Source: SZUA-521 sp041738285 (GTDB lineage: Bacteria; Pseudomonadota; Gammaproteobacteria; Pseudomonadales; Azotimanducaceae). Taken from it: a stretch of 27,128 nucleotides of DNA. Within the stretch, counting starts at the first letter, position 1, and every line of letters starts with the position of its first letter. The notes beneath the pieces are model-generated. The model was not told where the DNA came from. It ran no database searches and worked only from the letters and a program-made list of their open reading frames with translations. A program made the position numbers and the translations under genes. Where the stretch lies: assembly GCA_041738285.1 (NCBI GenBank), contig JBGSQB010000125.1, positions 1-27,128 of the forward strand, written 5' to 3'. This document shows, one piece after another, positions 15,459 through 22,635 of this stretch.

Positions 15459-16978
15459 TGAGCGCGGAACTCGAAATCTACAACGCGGCCGCGGACCTGC
15501 TGGACCGCAACCTCACGGACGATCGGCGCAACCGCGTAGCGGTGATCGACGTGAACGGTGCGCACACATACGCCGAGATCGCCGAAGGCGCCAACCGATT
15601 CGCCAATCTGCTGCGTGACCACGATATCCCGAGAGAAGCGCGCATCCTGCTCGCCCTCGAAGACACCGCGGTGTTCATCGTGTGCTTCCTCGGCGCGATG
15701 CGCGCGGGCATTGTCCCCGTGCCAGTCAATACGTCGCTCACAGCGGCGGATTACGCCTTCATCGTGGCCGACTGTCGCGCCCGCCTGATCGTTGCCTCAA
15801 AAGCTCAGGCCGAGCGCCTGACCGCGGTGGCGTGCAGCGTGCCGGCGTTCGTTGATCGGGGCGAGGTGGTGGGGTTCGCGAGTATTGCCTCCGCGCTTGC
15901 GCAAGCCAGCGACGCGCCGATGACTGCCGACACGCGACGCGACGAGCCCGCCTTCTGGCTGTACACGTCGGGTACCACGGGTCGTCCAAAGGGTGCGATC
16001 CACGCGCACTCGGATTTACTCGAGACGGCACACTGTTATGGTCAAGGTGTGCTCGGGATCGGTGCCGACGACGTCGTCTTCTCTGCCGCCAAGCTCTTCT
16101 TCGCCTATGGGCTGGGGAACTCGCTCACGTTTCCCTTTTCGGTCGGTGCGACCGTGGCGCTGCTCGACGCAGCGCCCGCACCCGATGCCGTCAAACAGGT
16201 ATTCGACTCGCGTCGACCGACGCTGTTCTTCGGGGTGCCCACGCTCTATGCGATGTTGTTGGCGGCGAATGCGCTACCGGCGCGCGGACATCGCTTGCGC
16301 CTGGCAGTCTCCGCTGGCGAGGCGTTGCCGGCGACGCTGCTGGAACGTTGGCGCGAGGCCGTCGGCATCGACATTCTCGACGGCATCGGCTCCACCGAGA
16401 TGCTGCACATCTACATCTCCAATCGACCCGGTGAGGTGCGCGCCGGCACCAGTGGTGTACCCGTGCCGGGCTACACCCTCGAGATTCGCGACGAAAACGG
16501 TGCAATCGTGCCCGCGGGGGAGATGGGAGACCTCTACGTCAAAGGTCCGACCATGGCGCTCGCGTACTGGAATCGGCGCGCGTCCAATCAGGCGACATTT
16601 CGCGGTGAATGGCTGCGCACCGGCGACAAATATCGCGTCGAAGACGGCCGCTACGTGTACTGCGGACGTTCCGATGATCTGCTCAAGGTCGGTGGGATCT
16701 ATGTTTCGCCGATGGAAGTGGAGAACGCACTGCTGCAACACGATGCGGTCGCGGAGGCAGCCGTAGTAGGCGCGCTCGATGCGGACAAACTGATCAAGCC
16801 CAAGGCGTTCGTGGTGCTCAAGCCTGCAATCGACGGATGTGCGGCGCTCGAGACGCGCTTGATCGAACACGTCCGTGCGACGCTCGCACCTTACAAGCGA
16901 CCCCGATGGGTCGAGTTTGTGCCGGCACTGCCGAAGACCGCGACCGGCAAGATTCAGCGGTTCAAGTTGCGTGACTAG
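15458..16978 (+). CDS. Benzoate-CoA ligase family protein
   Basis: This 506-residue adenylate-forming enzyme has the P-loop YTSGTTGRPKG (about residues 169-179). It also has the benzoate-CoA ligase marks SAAKLFFAYGLGNSLTFPF and GIGSTEMLHIYISN, the hinge region YRVEDGRYVYCGRSDDLLKVGG, and the C-terminal catalytic Lys498 in PKTATGKIQRF. It activates benzoate with ATP and CoA to give benzoyl-CoA, the entry step of the box route. ATG 15458 shares its A with the boxB TGA; an in-frame GTG just before (15455) is an alternative. There is no clear ribosome site, which fits translational coupling. Usual names are bclA or badA. A substituted benzoate or 2-aminobenzoate substrate cannot be excluded. Confidence 0.92.
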   Translation: MSAELEIYNAAADLLDRNLTDDRRNRVAVIDVNGAHTYAEIAEGANRFANLLRDHDIPREARILLALEDTAVFIVCFLGAMRAGIVPVPVNTSLTAADYAFIVADCRARLIVASKAQAERLTAVACSVPAFVDRGEVVGFASIASALAQASDAPMTADTRRDEPAFWLYTSGTTGRPKGAIHAHSDLLETAHCYGQGVLGIGADDVVFSAAKLFFAYGLGNSLTFPFSVGATVALLDAAPAPDAVKQVFDSRRPTLFFGVPTLYAMLLAANALPARGHRLRLAVSAGEALPATLLERWREAVGIDILDGIGSTEMLHIYISNRPGEVRAGTSGVPVPGYTLEIRDENGAIVPAGEMGDLYVKGPTMALAYWNRRASNQATFRGEWLRTGDKYRVEDGRYVYCGRSDDLLKVGGIYVSPMEVENALLQHDAVAEAAVVGALDADKLIKPKAFVVLKPAIDGCAALETRLIEHVRATLAPYKRPRWVEFVPALPKTATGKIQRFKLRD

Positions 16979-16989
16979 CGGCGTGCTAG
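16975..16989. terminator. Short hairpin between convergent genes, containing both stop codons
   Basis: CTAGC (16975-16979) and GCTAG (16985-16989) pair around a 5-nt loop. The ligase TAG (16976-16978) and the antiporter stop on the other strand (16986-16988) lie symmetrically in the two arms. Five pairs and no T-run make this a weak terminator at best. The 7-bp gap leaves no room for another one. Confidence 0.3.
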
Positions 16990-18725
16990 CGTGTCTTGTC
17001 GTCCGCAAACAGCGATCGCAGTTCCGCCGATGCATCAACCGTCGTTTGGCGGTACGCCTTGGCGTCGTGAATGACTGCCGCCTGCTTCTCGAGCGTGGTG
17101 CGATCATGCGCCGCGAACGCGTCGACTCTTGCAGGGTCCAACCCGACCGCGTTGAACAGGTTGCGTGTCAGTTCCAGACTGGACAGTAGTGTCTCCCGAA
17201 TCACGAACTGAACGCCGAGATCGCGAAGTTTGATCTCGTGCTGCCGATTCCGTGCGCGTGCGAACAACGGAACGTTTGGAAACGAGTGACGCATGGTCTC
17301 GGCGATCGTGACGCTCGAGTCCACGTCGTCCACGGCGATGACCACTGCCTTGGCGTCTCTTGCGCCAGCAGTCGTCAACAGATCCAGACGCGTCGCATCG
17401 CCATAGTAGACTTCGTTGCCGAACTCTCTGACGAAATCGACCTGCCCGGGACTCACATCCAGCGCAGTGAACGGATGTTGCTGTGCTGTAAGAACCCTGC
17501 CGACGATCTGACCGAAACGACCGAAGCCGGCGATGATGATGGGTTGCTCCGGTGCATCGATGTTGTCGAACGGACGATCGATTTCATTCGAGTTGAGCAG
17601 CCTCTCCAGGGCCATCATCAGAAACGGTGTGGTCGCCATGGAGAGCGTTACGACCAGTACCGCGACTTCCATGACTGTGCGCTCGATGATCGATGAGCTC
17701 ACTGCAGTCGTTAACAGTACGAAGGCGAACTCGCCCCCCTGGCTGAGGATGGCTGCGGTCCGCAACGCCGCCGCCGATTCGTTGCCCAAGCTCCGCACAA
17801 TGGGGTAGAAGACCAGGGTCTTGGTTACGATCAGTGCGATGGTCAGTGACAAGACGACACCGGGTGATGCAACGAGCAAACCAACGTTGGTGGACATCCC
17901 CACTGCGATGAAGAACATGCCGAGCAACAGGCCCTTGAACGGCATCACATCGGTTTCCAACTGATGCCTGTACTCGGAATCCGCAACCAGCATACCGGCA
18001 ATGAACGCACCCAATCCCATCGACAGGCCAGCAGCGTCCATCAGTAGCGCAGCACCGCATACGATGACCAGGCTCGCCGCGATGAACAGCTCATGGATGC
18101 CAGTGTTCGCGACGAAACGCAGCAGCGGCCTCAGTATCAACCTGGCGCCGACGACCGCGAGCGCGACAAGACCAAATGACAACCAGCTGAGTTGGTTACC
18201 GTGACCTTCAGTCGCTCCCCCGAGTGCGGTGAGGATGACGATCGCGGGGATTACGGCGACATCCTGAAACAGCAAAACGCCAAATGCGGCGCGTCCATGC
18301 GCGTGGTTGAGTGCCTTCTGTTCGGCCAGCAGTTGCAGTACGAATGCCGTGGATGACAGCGCCAGCGCGAATCCAAGCACCGCGGCGACGACAGGTGGCA
18401 GCGACAGAGTTGACCAAAGCAGACAAGCGAGCACCAGCGTGACGCAGATGACCTGGGCGCTCCCAAGACCAAAGACGTTGCGGCGCATGACCCACAACCG
18501 CTTTGGATGAAGCTCCAAGCCAATGATGAACAGCAACAGCACCACGCCGATCTCGGCAAAGTGCAGCGCCTCCGACGCATGGTCGATGAGGTTCAATCCG
18601 CTCGGCCCGATGATGATCCCTGCCAACAGATAACCAATCACAGACGAAAGTCCAAGACGGTTGAGTATCGGCACCACCGCCAGCGCGGCGACGAGATAGA
18701 CGAACAGTTCGGTCAGAAAGTTCAT
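16986..18725 (-). CDS. KefB/KefC-type monovalent cation:proton antiporter (CPA2) with RCK domain
   Basis: This 579-residue inner-membrane protein has about 12 helices in its first 375 residues, with CPA2 marks such as GYLLAGIIIGPSGL, LLFIIGLELHPKRLW, ALALSSTAFVLQLLAE and LLFQDVAVIPAI. A cytoplasmic TrkA-N/RCK domain starts near residue 395 (IIIAGFGRFGQIVGR, a nucleotide-binding Rossmann motif) and continues through YYGDATRLDLLTTAGA. Relatives export K+ (or Na+) in exchange for H+, in E. coli KefC gated by glutathione adducts and protecting against electrophiles. It is the last of three minus-strand genes; its start is 48 bp after the MFS gene. A detoxifying role beside an epoxide-producing pathway is attractive but only inferred. 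Confidence 0.92.
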   Translation of the reverse strand: MNFLTELFVYLVAALAVVPILNRLGLSSVIGYLLAGIIIGPSGLNLIDHASEALHFAEIGVVLLLFIIGLELHPKRLWVMRRNVFGLGSAQVICVTLVLACLLWSTLSLPPVVAAVLGFALALSSTAFVLQLLAEQKALNHAHGRAAFGVLLFQDVAVIPAIVILTALGGATEGHGNQLSWLSFGLVALAVVGARLILRPLLRFVANTGIHELFIAASLVIVCGAALLMDAAGLSMGLGAFIAGMLVADSEYRHQLETDVMPFKGLLLGMFFIAVGMSTNVGLLVASPGVVLSLTIALIVTKTLVFYPIVRSLGNESAAALRTAAILSQGGEFAFVLLTTAVSSSIIERTVMEVAVLVVTLSMATTPFLMMALERLLNSNEIDRPFDNIDAPEQPIIIAGFGRFGQIVGRVLTAQQHPFTALDVSPGQVDFVREFGNEVYYGDATRLDLLTTAGARDAKAVVIAVDDVDSSVTIAETMRHSFPNVPLFARARNRQHEIKLRDLGVQFVIRETLLSSLELTRNLFNAVGLDPARVDAFAAHDRTTLEKQAAVIHDAKAYRQTTVDASAELRSLFADDKTR

Positions 18726-18773
18726 GTCGCCATCATCCGTTTCATTGCCGAGTGTGCAAGTAGGTCCGTGGCG

Positions 18774-20168
18774 CTAGGCAAGACCAGGCTTCGGCTTGAG
18801 CCTGTCGCCCGTGGCGTCCAACCGCTCCTGCACTTCTTCCAGCGACAGGCCGCGCGTTTCGAGTGCGTACTTCATCACCAGCAGCGCACCGATGATCGGA
18901 CCAATCGCAACCCACGTAATCCCCCAAGAGATACCCATGATCGGAATCAGCGCGCCGATCAGCACCGGTATCGCGACTTCGGTGACGCGGCCGAACAGGT
19001 TCGTGGTCCAACCGTAGCCGGTCGCGCGCAACTCGGTCGGAAACAACTCCGAGGCGTAGACGTGTGTCGCGCCGATCGCGCAATTGAAGAAGAACACAGT
19101 GGCGATGTGCCAGAAATACTGACCCGCGACCGTCTGCGTATGAAACAAGCCGACGATCGCCACCGCGGCAATACTGTAGAAGGCCGCGCACGTGGCTTTG
19201 CGTCCGACGCGATCGACCAGCTGGCCCGCCAGGAGATGCCCGAACGCGCCGGCAATGTACGCCCACATCACGATGTCACCGACCTGAGCCGGCGTCATGC
19301 CGACGTTCTCGCGCGCATAGATCGCCCAGAACGCGACTGCAGGAGCGATGACCAGGTTCACGCAGTTCCACAGCAGCGCGACGATCAGAAATCGTGGTCG
19401 GTAGCGCGGCTCGATCAGCCGACGCGCTTCTCTGAACTGCGTCTTGACCGTGGTCAACAGCGAGGCCACGGCGCGGCCAAGCGCGATCTGGCGATAGCGC
19501 TGCGTTTCGCGCACACCAACGGCAAGTAGCGGCAGCAGCAACAACGGCACGATGCCGATCAGGTAGAGCCCGCGCCAATGTGCGCCGTCGTACTCGAGCC
19601 CCAACCAGCGTGACCCCAGTGCCACACACTCCATCGCGAAGTCGTGAGCGGGATTGCCCACCGCATCACCGACGAGCAGAAAGAACGGCGACGCCTTCGC
19701 CATTGCAACCGTGCCAAGCGTGGCAAAAGCCGTGAGTATGGTGATGCCGCGGCCGCGCAGGCCGGCGGGCAATTCCTCGCTGGCGATGATCACCGCAAGT
19801 CCATACTGGGCGGTGAGGAACAGCCGTGCGATCGTCTGCCAGACGGTGAATTCCGTCTTCGTCTGCACGAAGGCCGTAGCGCCGCTGGCAATGGCAAATC
19901 CGGCAACTGTAAACAGCAGCAGTGCGCGGCGGCCGAAGCGATCCGCGCACATCAGAAAAAAGAACGACGCGATGACACCGGCCCGCGTGACCGCGTATAG
20001 AGTTCCCCACTCGTCGAGATCAATCTCAAGGGTTGCGCGCACGTCCACCGATGCGAGCGTCAGCATCGATGCATCGAAACCTTCGTACAGCGTTGCGATC
20101 CCGAGTAATCCCAACAGCACGATGTGGTACGCGGTGAATCGTTCCTTCGCCGGTCTCGCTTCACTCAT
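18774..20168 (-). CDS. MFS transporter, sugar/aromatic-acid:H+ symporter type
   Basis: This 464-residue, 12-helix protein is an MFS porter. It has YEGFDASMLTLAS in helix 1 (like the DGFD of aromatic-acid porters), the loop 2-3 motif ADRFGRRALL, QLVDRVGRKA in the second half, the helix-6 end ELFPTELRATGYG, and the C-terminal ETRGLSLEEV of sugar-porter relatives. ATG 20168 has AGGA 7 nt upstream. It lies between the GIDE-domain gene and the antiporter gene on the same strand with gaps of 44 and 48 bp, so it is probably co-transcribed with them. Because the cluster converges on a benzoate operon, benzoate or another aromatic acid is a candidate substrate, by position only. Confidence 0.85.
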   Translation of the reverse strand: MSEARPAKERFTAYHIVLLGLLGIATLYEGFDASMLTLASVDVRATLEIDLDEWGTLYAVTRAGVIASFFFLMCADRFGRRALLLFTVAGFAIASGATAFVQTKTEFTVWQTIARLFLTAQYGLAVIIASEELPAGLRGRGITILTAFATLGTVAMAKASPFFLLVGDAVGNPAHDFAMECVALGSRWLGLEYDGAHWRGLYLIGIVPLLLLPLLAVGVRETQRYRQIALGRAVASLLTTVKTQFREARRLIEPRYRPRFLIVALLWNCVNLVIAPAVAFWAIYARENVGMTPAQVGDIVMWAYIAGAFGHLLAGQLVDRVGRKATCAAFYSIAAVAIVGLFHTQTVAGQYFWHIATVFFFNCAIGATHVYASELFPTELRATGYGWTTNLFGRVTEVAIPVLIGALIPIMGISWGITWVAIGPIIGALLVMKYALETRGLSLEEVQERLDATGDRLKPKPGLA

Positions 20169-20212
20169 ATGGGTTCCTGGATGGCTGGCTGCAATGCCTG
20201 GTGCGCGGACAG

Positions 20213-21034
20213 TCAGCCGAACTTCAGCATCCAGACTGCGGCGCTGATCGCTGCCATGACAACCGCCATGATGATGCCGCCCTGAACTGCCAGGCGGTTC
20301 TCCGAGGCGATCGCGTCGGGGCTTCGCGTCGAGATGATGAAGGGTCGACCATCGTCCGGCTCGGTAATGACCAAGCTGGATCCGCCCCCTTTGCCGGGTT
20401 GGCGGCTCGTCATGCCCATGGCGAATATCGGATCACCTGCGTAGATGTAGCGTTCCAGGTATCGGAACTTCGTCGCCTCTCGCCCGTGCGTTTCCAGTCG
20501 GCCACTGCCGCCGGGCGTGAGGTGGCCGGGGCTCTTCTCGGGTTCGCGATCTTCTGGCTTCTTCGTGGCCCCGTACCACTCGCTCCAGTCGGTGGCGTAG
20601 ACCGTCGCCTCGTCTGGGTGAACAGCACAGTGCGCTTCACCATCGACAATCCGCAGTGGTTTGCGGCTCGATTCATGACGCACGATCTTCCAGGTGTAGT
20701 CCACGCGTCGGTCGCCCGAGGCTCCCGGGTCTGAAACCGACTTCACGGATTCCTCGACCTTGACCTCATACCAGGCGCATGGTCGGCCGGTCAGTGGCGC
20801 GGTCACCTTCGTGTCAGGCGCGACATGTCCTTGCGCAAGTCGATAGCCTTCCGACAACTGTGAAACATTGGTGGCAGGGAGGCTTTGCAGCGCCCTGGCA
20901 TTGCGCCACGACCATGCAGCACCGACCAGGCCCATGCATGCCAGCAAGGCCGGAATGCCGAACGCGAACAGAAAGACCCATAGCGGCGCGTCGTGCAGGA
21001 AACTCTGCAGCCCGTCGATCATGTCAATGCTCAT
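20213..21034 (-). CDS. GIDE-domain (MUL1/BAM-like) membrane protein without RING finger
   Basis: From ATG 21034 the product has 273 residues. Upstream in-frame starts extend to GTG 21079 and none has a clear ribosome site. There is an N-terminal membrane helix (about residues 17-40) and a C-terminal one (GGIIMAVVMAAISAAVWML). Between them lies a domain like GIDE/BAM of human MUL1: GHVAPDTKVTAPLTGRPCAWYEVKVEE near the start and YLERYIYAGDPIFAMGMTS near the end. No RING zinc-finger cysteines are present, as usual in bacterial members. The function in bacteria is unknown. It is probably first in an operon with the MFS porter and antiporter. The GIDE call rests on pattern memory. Confidence 0.68.
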   Translation of the reverse strand: MSIDMIDGLQSFLHDAPLWVFLFAFGIPALLACMGLVGAAWSWRNARALQSLPATNVSQLSEGYRLAQGHVAPDTKVTAPLTGRPCAWYEVKVEESVKSVSDPGASGDRRVDYTWKIVRHESSRKPLRIVDGEAHCAVHPDEATVYATDWSEWYGATKKPEDREPEKSPGHLTPGGSGRLETHGREATKFRYLERYIYAGDPIFAMGMTSRQPGKGGGSSLVITEPDDGRPFIISTRSPDAIASENRLAVQGGIIMAVVMAAISAAVWMLKFG

Positions 21035-21249
21035 CGTCCATAGTGGGAAGACGAGGATAACCGCGCACATTGGTAGCACGCGAGCCGCAACGCCGGGCCT
21101 GGTACTACCGATCGTCGACCGACTCTACACGCTATACCTCGACGAAGCGCAGCCGTTCTTCGGCCGGAACGCACCGAGGGAGGATCGTCGTCAGCACGCA
21201 TTGACGTCGCACGAAGGACTGTCGAGACTGAGTCTCCAACCGTTCACGG

Positions 21250-21840
21250 GTGAATTCGACAGTGACCGCCATCAGTCGCTTTTCCGTTCCAGAACTCACC
21301 GAGCTTCCTGCCGACGTACGTGAGCGTATCGTCGCCGTGCAGGAGAAATCGGGATTCGTGCCGAACGTGTTCTTGGCGCTGGCGCGCCGGCCCGATGAAG
21401 TCCGCGCCTTCTTCGCCTATCACGATGCGCTGATGGACAAGCCGGGGGGCTTGAGCAAAGCCGAACGCGAGATGATCGTGGTGGCGACTAGCGCGATCAA
21501 TCGATGTCAGTACTGCGTGGTCGCGCACGGCGCGATTCTGCGTATTCGCGCCCGCAGTCCGCTGCTTGCGGATCAAGTCGCCACCAATTACCTGAAGGCC
21601 GATCTCGGCACGCGCGAACGCGCGCTGCTGCGCTTTGCCTGCAAGGTCGCAACGGAATCACACACCATCGACGAGACGGACTTCGCCGAGATGCGTGCGC
21701 AAGGCTTCGACGACGAAGACATCTGGGATGCAACCGCCATCACCGCCTTCTTCGCGCTGTCGAACCGCATGGCCAACGTAACCGCGATGCGGCCGAACGA
21801 TGAGTTCTATCTCATGGGCCGCGTGCCGAAGGCGGGATGA
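21250..21840 (+). CDS. AhpD-like/carboxymuconolactone decarboxylase-family peroxidase-related protein
   Basis: This 196-residue protein is of the uncharacterised peroxidase-related group. The redox pair is Cys86 and Cys89 in NRCQYCVVAHG, with His93 four residues on, the arrangement used by AhpD for alkylhydroperoxidase activity. It also has the group's N-terminal GFVPNVFLALARRPDEVRAFFAYHDALM and C-terminal NRMANVTAMRPNDEFY. A role in peroxide removal or a related thiol redox step in the cytoplasm follows from the family. Starts are GTG 21250 or GTG 21262; neither has a strong ribosome site. It is divergent from the GIDE-domain gene across about 215 bp in which I see no other gene. Confidence 0.85.
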   Translation: MNSTVTAISRFSVPELTELPADVRERIVAVQEKSGFVPNVFLALARRPDEVRAFFAYHDALMDKPGGLSKAEREMIVVATSAINRCQYCVVAHGAILRIRARSPLLADQVATNYLKADLGTRERALLRFACKVATESHTIDETDFAEMRAQGFDDEDIWDATAITAFFALSNRMANVTAMRPNDEFYLMGRVPKAG

Positions 21841-21948
21841 TCCTCAGAGACCGTACCGATCCGGTGCGGATCGACGGAAGGCTAAATCACGCTCCCGACG
21901 ATCTTCGCAATGCGCGCCTCGGCCGTTGAGATCGCTCAGTTGTGCCGC

Positions 21949-21991
21949 ATTCACAGGTTTTCAGAACGATTCAGTTTCGCACAAAGATCCG
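21949..21991 (+). promoter_or_regulatory. Shared upstream block with 10-bp-phased TTCA repeats, copy 1
   Basis: TTCA occurs at 21950, 21960 and 21970, exactly one helical turn apart, followed by CAAAGA (21982) and CCG (21989). The same block, with identical spacing and 29 of 43 identical bases, lies before the lipoprotein gene at the right edge (26905-26947). It ends 72 bp before the start of an exported-protein gene. Phased direct repeats are what OmpR-type winged-helix proteins bind, and such a regulator is encoded nearby. Binding is an inference. Confidence 0.55.
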
Positions 21992-22063
21992 ATTCGAAGT
22001 GCCGGCCATTGTTCGAACGGCAGTCAGAGCGGCAATTCCGTCGCTCACCTTCGAGGATGTGAC

Positions 22064-22576
22064 ATGAATACGAAACTGATTCCGAATTCGATCTTGGCAC
22101 TTGCGCTGACCGCGTCTGCCCCTATGGCGTCCGCTGATGGATCACATTGGCCAATCCGGCCCGCCATCGTCGGTAGCTGGCAGGTGACCATCACGCCGGT
22201 GGATTGCAATGACGGCACCGAGTTTGCGCAGTTTGCGACACCGGTGCACGTGACCTTCGCGCTGGGTGGGACGGCGGCCGAGAACACCTCGAGTCCGAGT
22301 TTTCAAGCGGGACAGCGCAGCAGCGGCCACGGTTACTGGGAGTACACCGGAAGAGGGACGTATCACTCGTACTACGAGGCCTTCGTGCTGTTCGACAGCG
22401 TCGACCCCGTGCCGCCGCAACGTCCCTACGTACGGGGCACCCAAAGCTTCGATCACAGCATGGCCGTGCAAGACAAGGACCATTGGACGAGCGATGCGTT
22501 GGTGACCTTTCGCAACACCGCTGGCGAGCAGATAGGGGGCGGGTGTGCCAAAACTGCCGCGGTGCGCATGCGTTGA
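22064..22576 (+). CDS. Small exported protein, lipocalin-like beta sequence, function unknown
   Basis: The start is ATG 22064, 6 nt after GAGGA (22053-22057). The 170-residue product has a clear Sec signal peptide (NTKLIPNSILALALTASAPMASA, cut about after residue 24). The mature part reads as alternating beta strands (IVGSWQVTITPVDC, PVHVTFALGGTAAEN, GHGYWEYTGRGTYHSYYEAFVLF, DALVTFRNTAGEQIGGGC). The two Cys, one near the start and one near the end, could form a disulfide. The GSW...GHGYWE...F pattern recalls secreted small beta-barrel proteins of many proteobacteria, which have no assigned function. It converges on the TonB receptor gene and shares an upstream block with the right-edge lipoprotein gene. 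Confidence 0.75.
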   Translation: MNTKLIPNSILALALTASAPMASADGSHWPIRPAIVGSWQVTITPVDCNDGTEFAQFATPVHVTFALGGTAAENTSSPSFQAGQRSSGHGYWEYTGRGTYHSYYEAFVLFDSVDPVPPQRPYVRGTQSFDHSMAVQDKDHWTSDALVTFRNTAGEQIGGGCAKTAAVRMR

Positions 22577-22582
22577 AGCGGT

Positions 22583-22596
22583 AATCGCAAGCGATT
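22583..22596. terminator. Small hairpin between convergent genes
   Basis: AATCGC (22583-22588) and GCGATT (22591-22596) pair around AA, 6 bp after the exported-protein stop and 39 bp before the receptor stop on the other strand. There is no T-run in either direction, so terminator function is uncertain. Confidence 0.28.
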
Positions 22597-22635
22597 GTCG
22601 ATTCGTGCCGATTCGCATCTCGCGGGGGCGGGCGG

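Noticed and set aside
16274..17107. Minus-strand open frame spanning the ligase 3' end and the antiporter gene end
   Set aside because: Both strands already carry well-supported genes there and the product shows no conserved sequence.
18507..19529. Long open frame of 340 codons on the plus strand
   Set aside because: It is antisense to the MFS and antiporter genes, is Arg/Gln/His-rich with no domain, and is typical of a shadow frame in GC-rich DNA.
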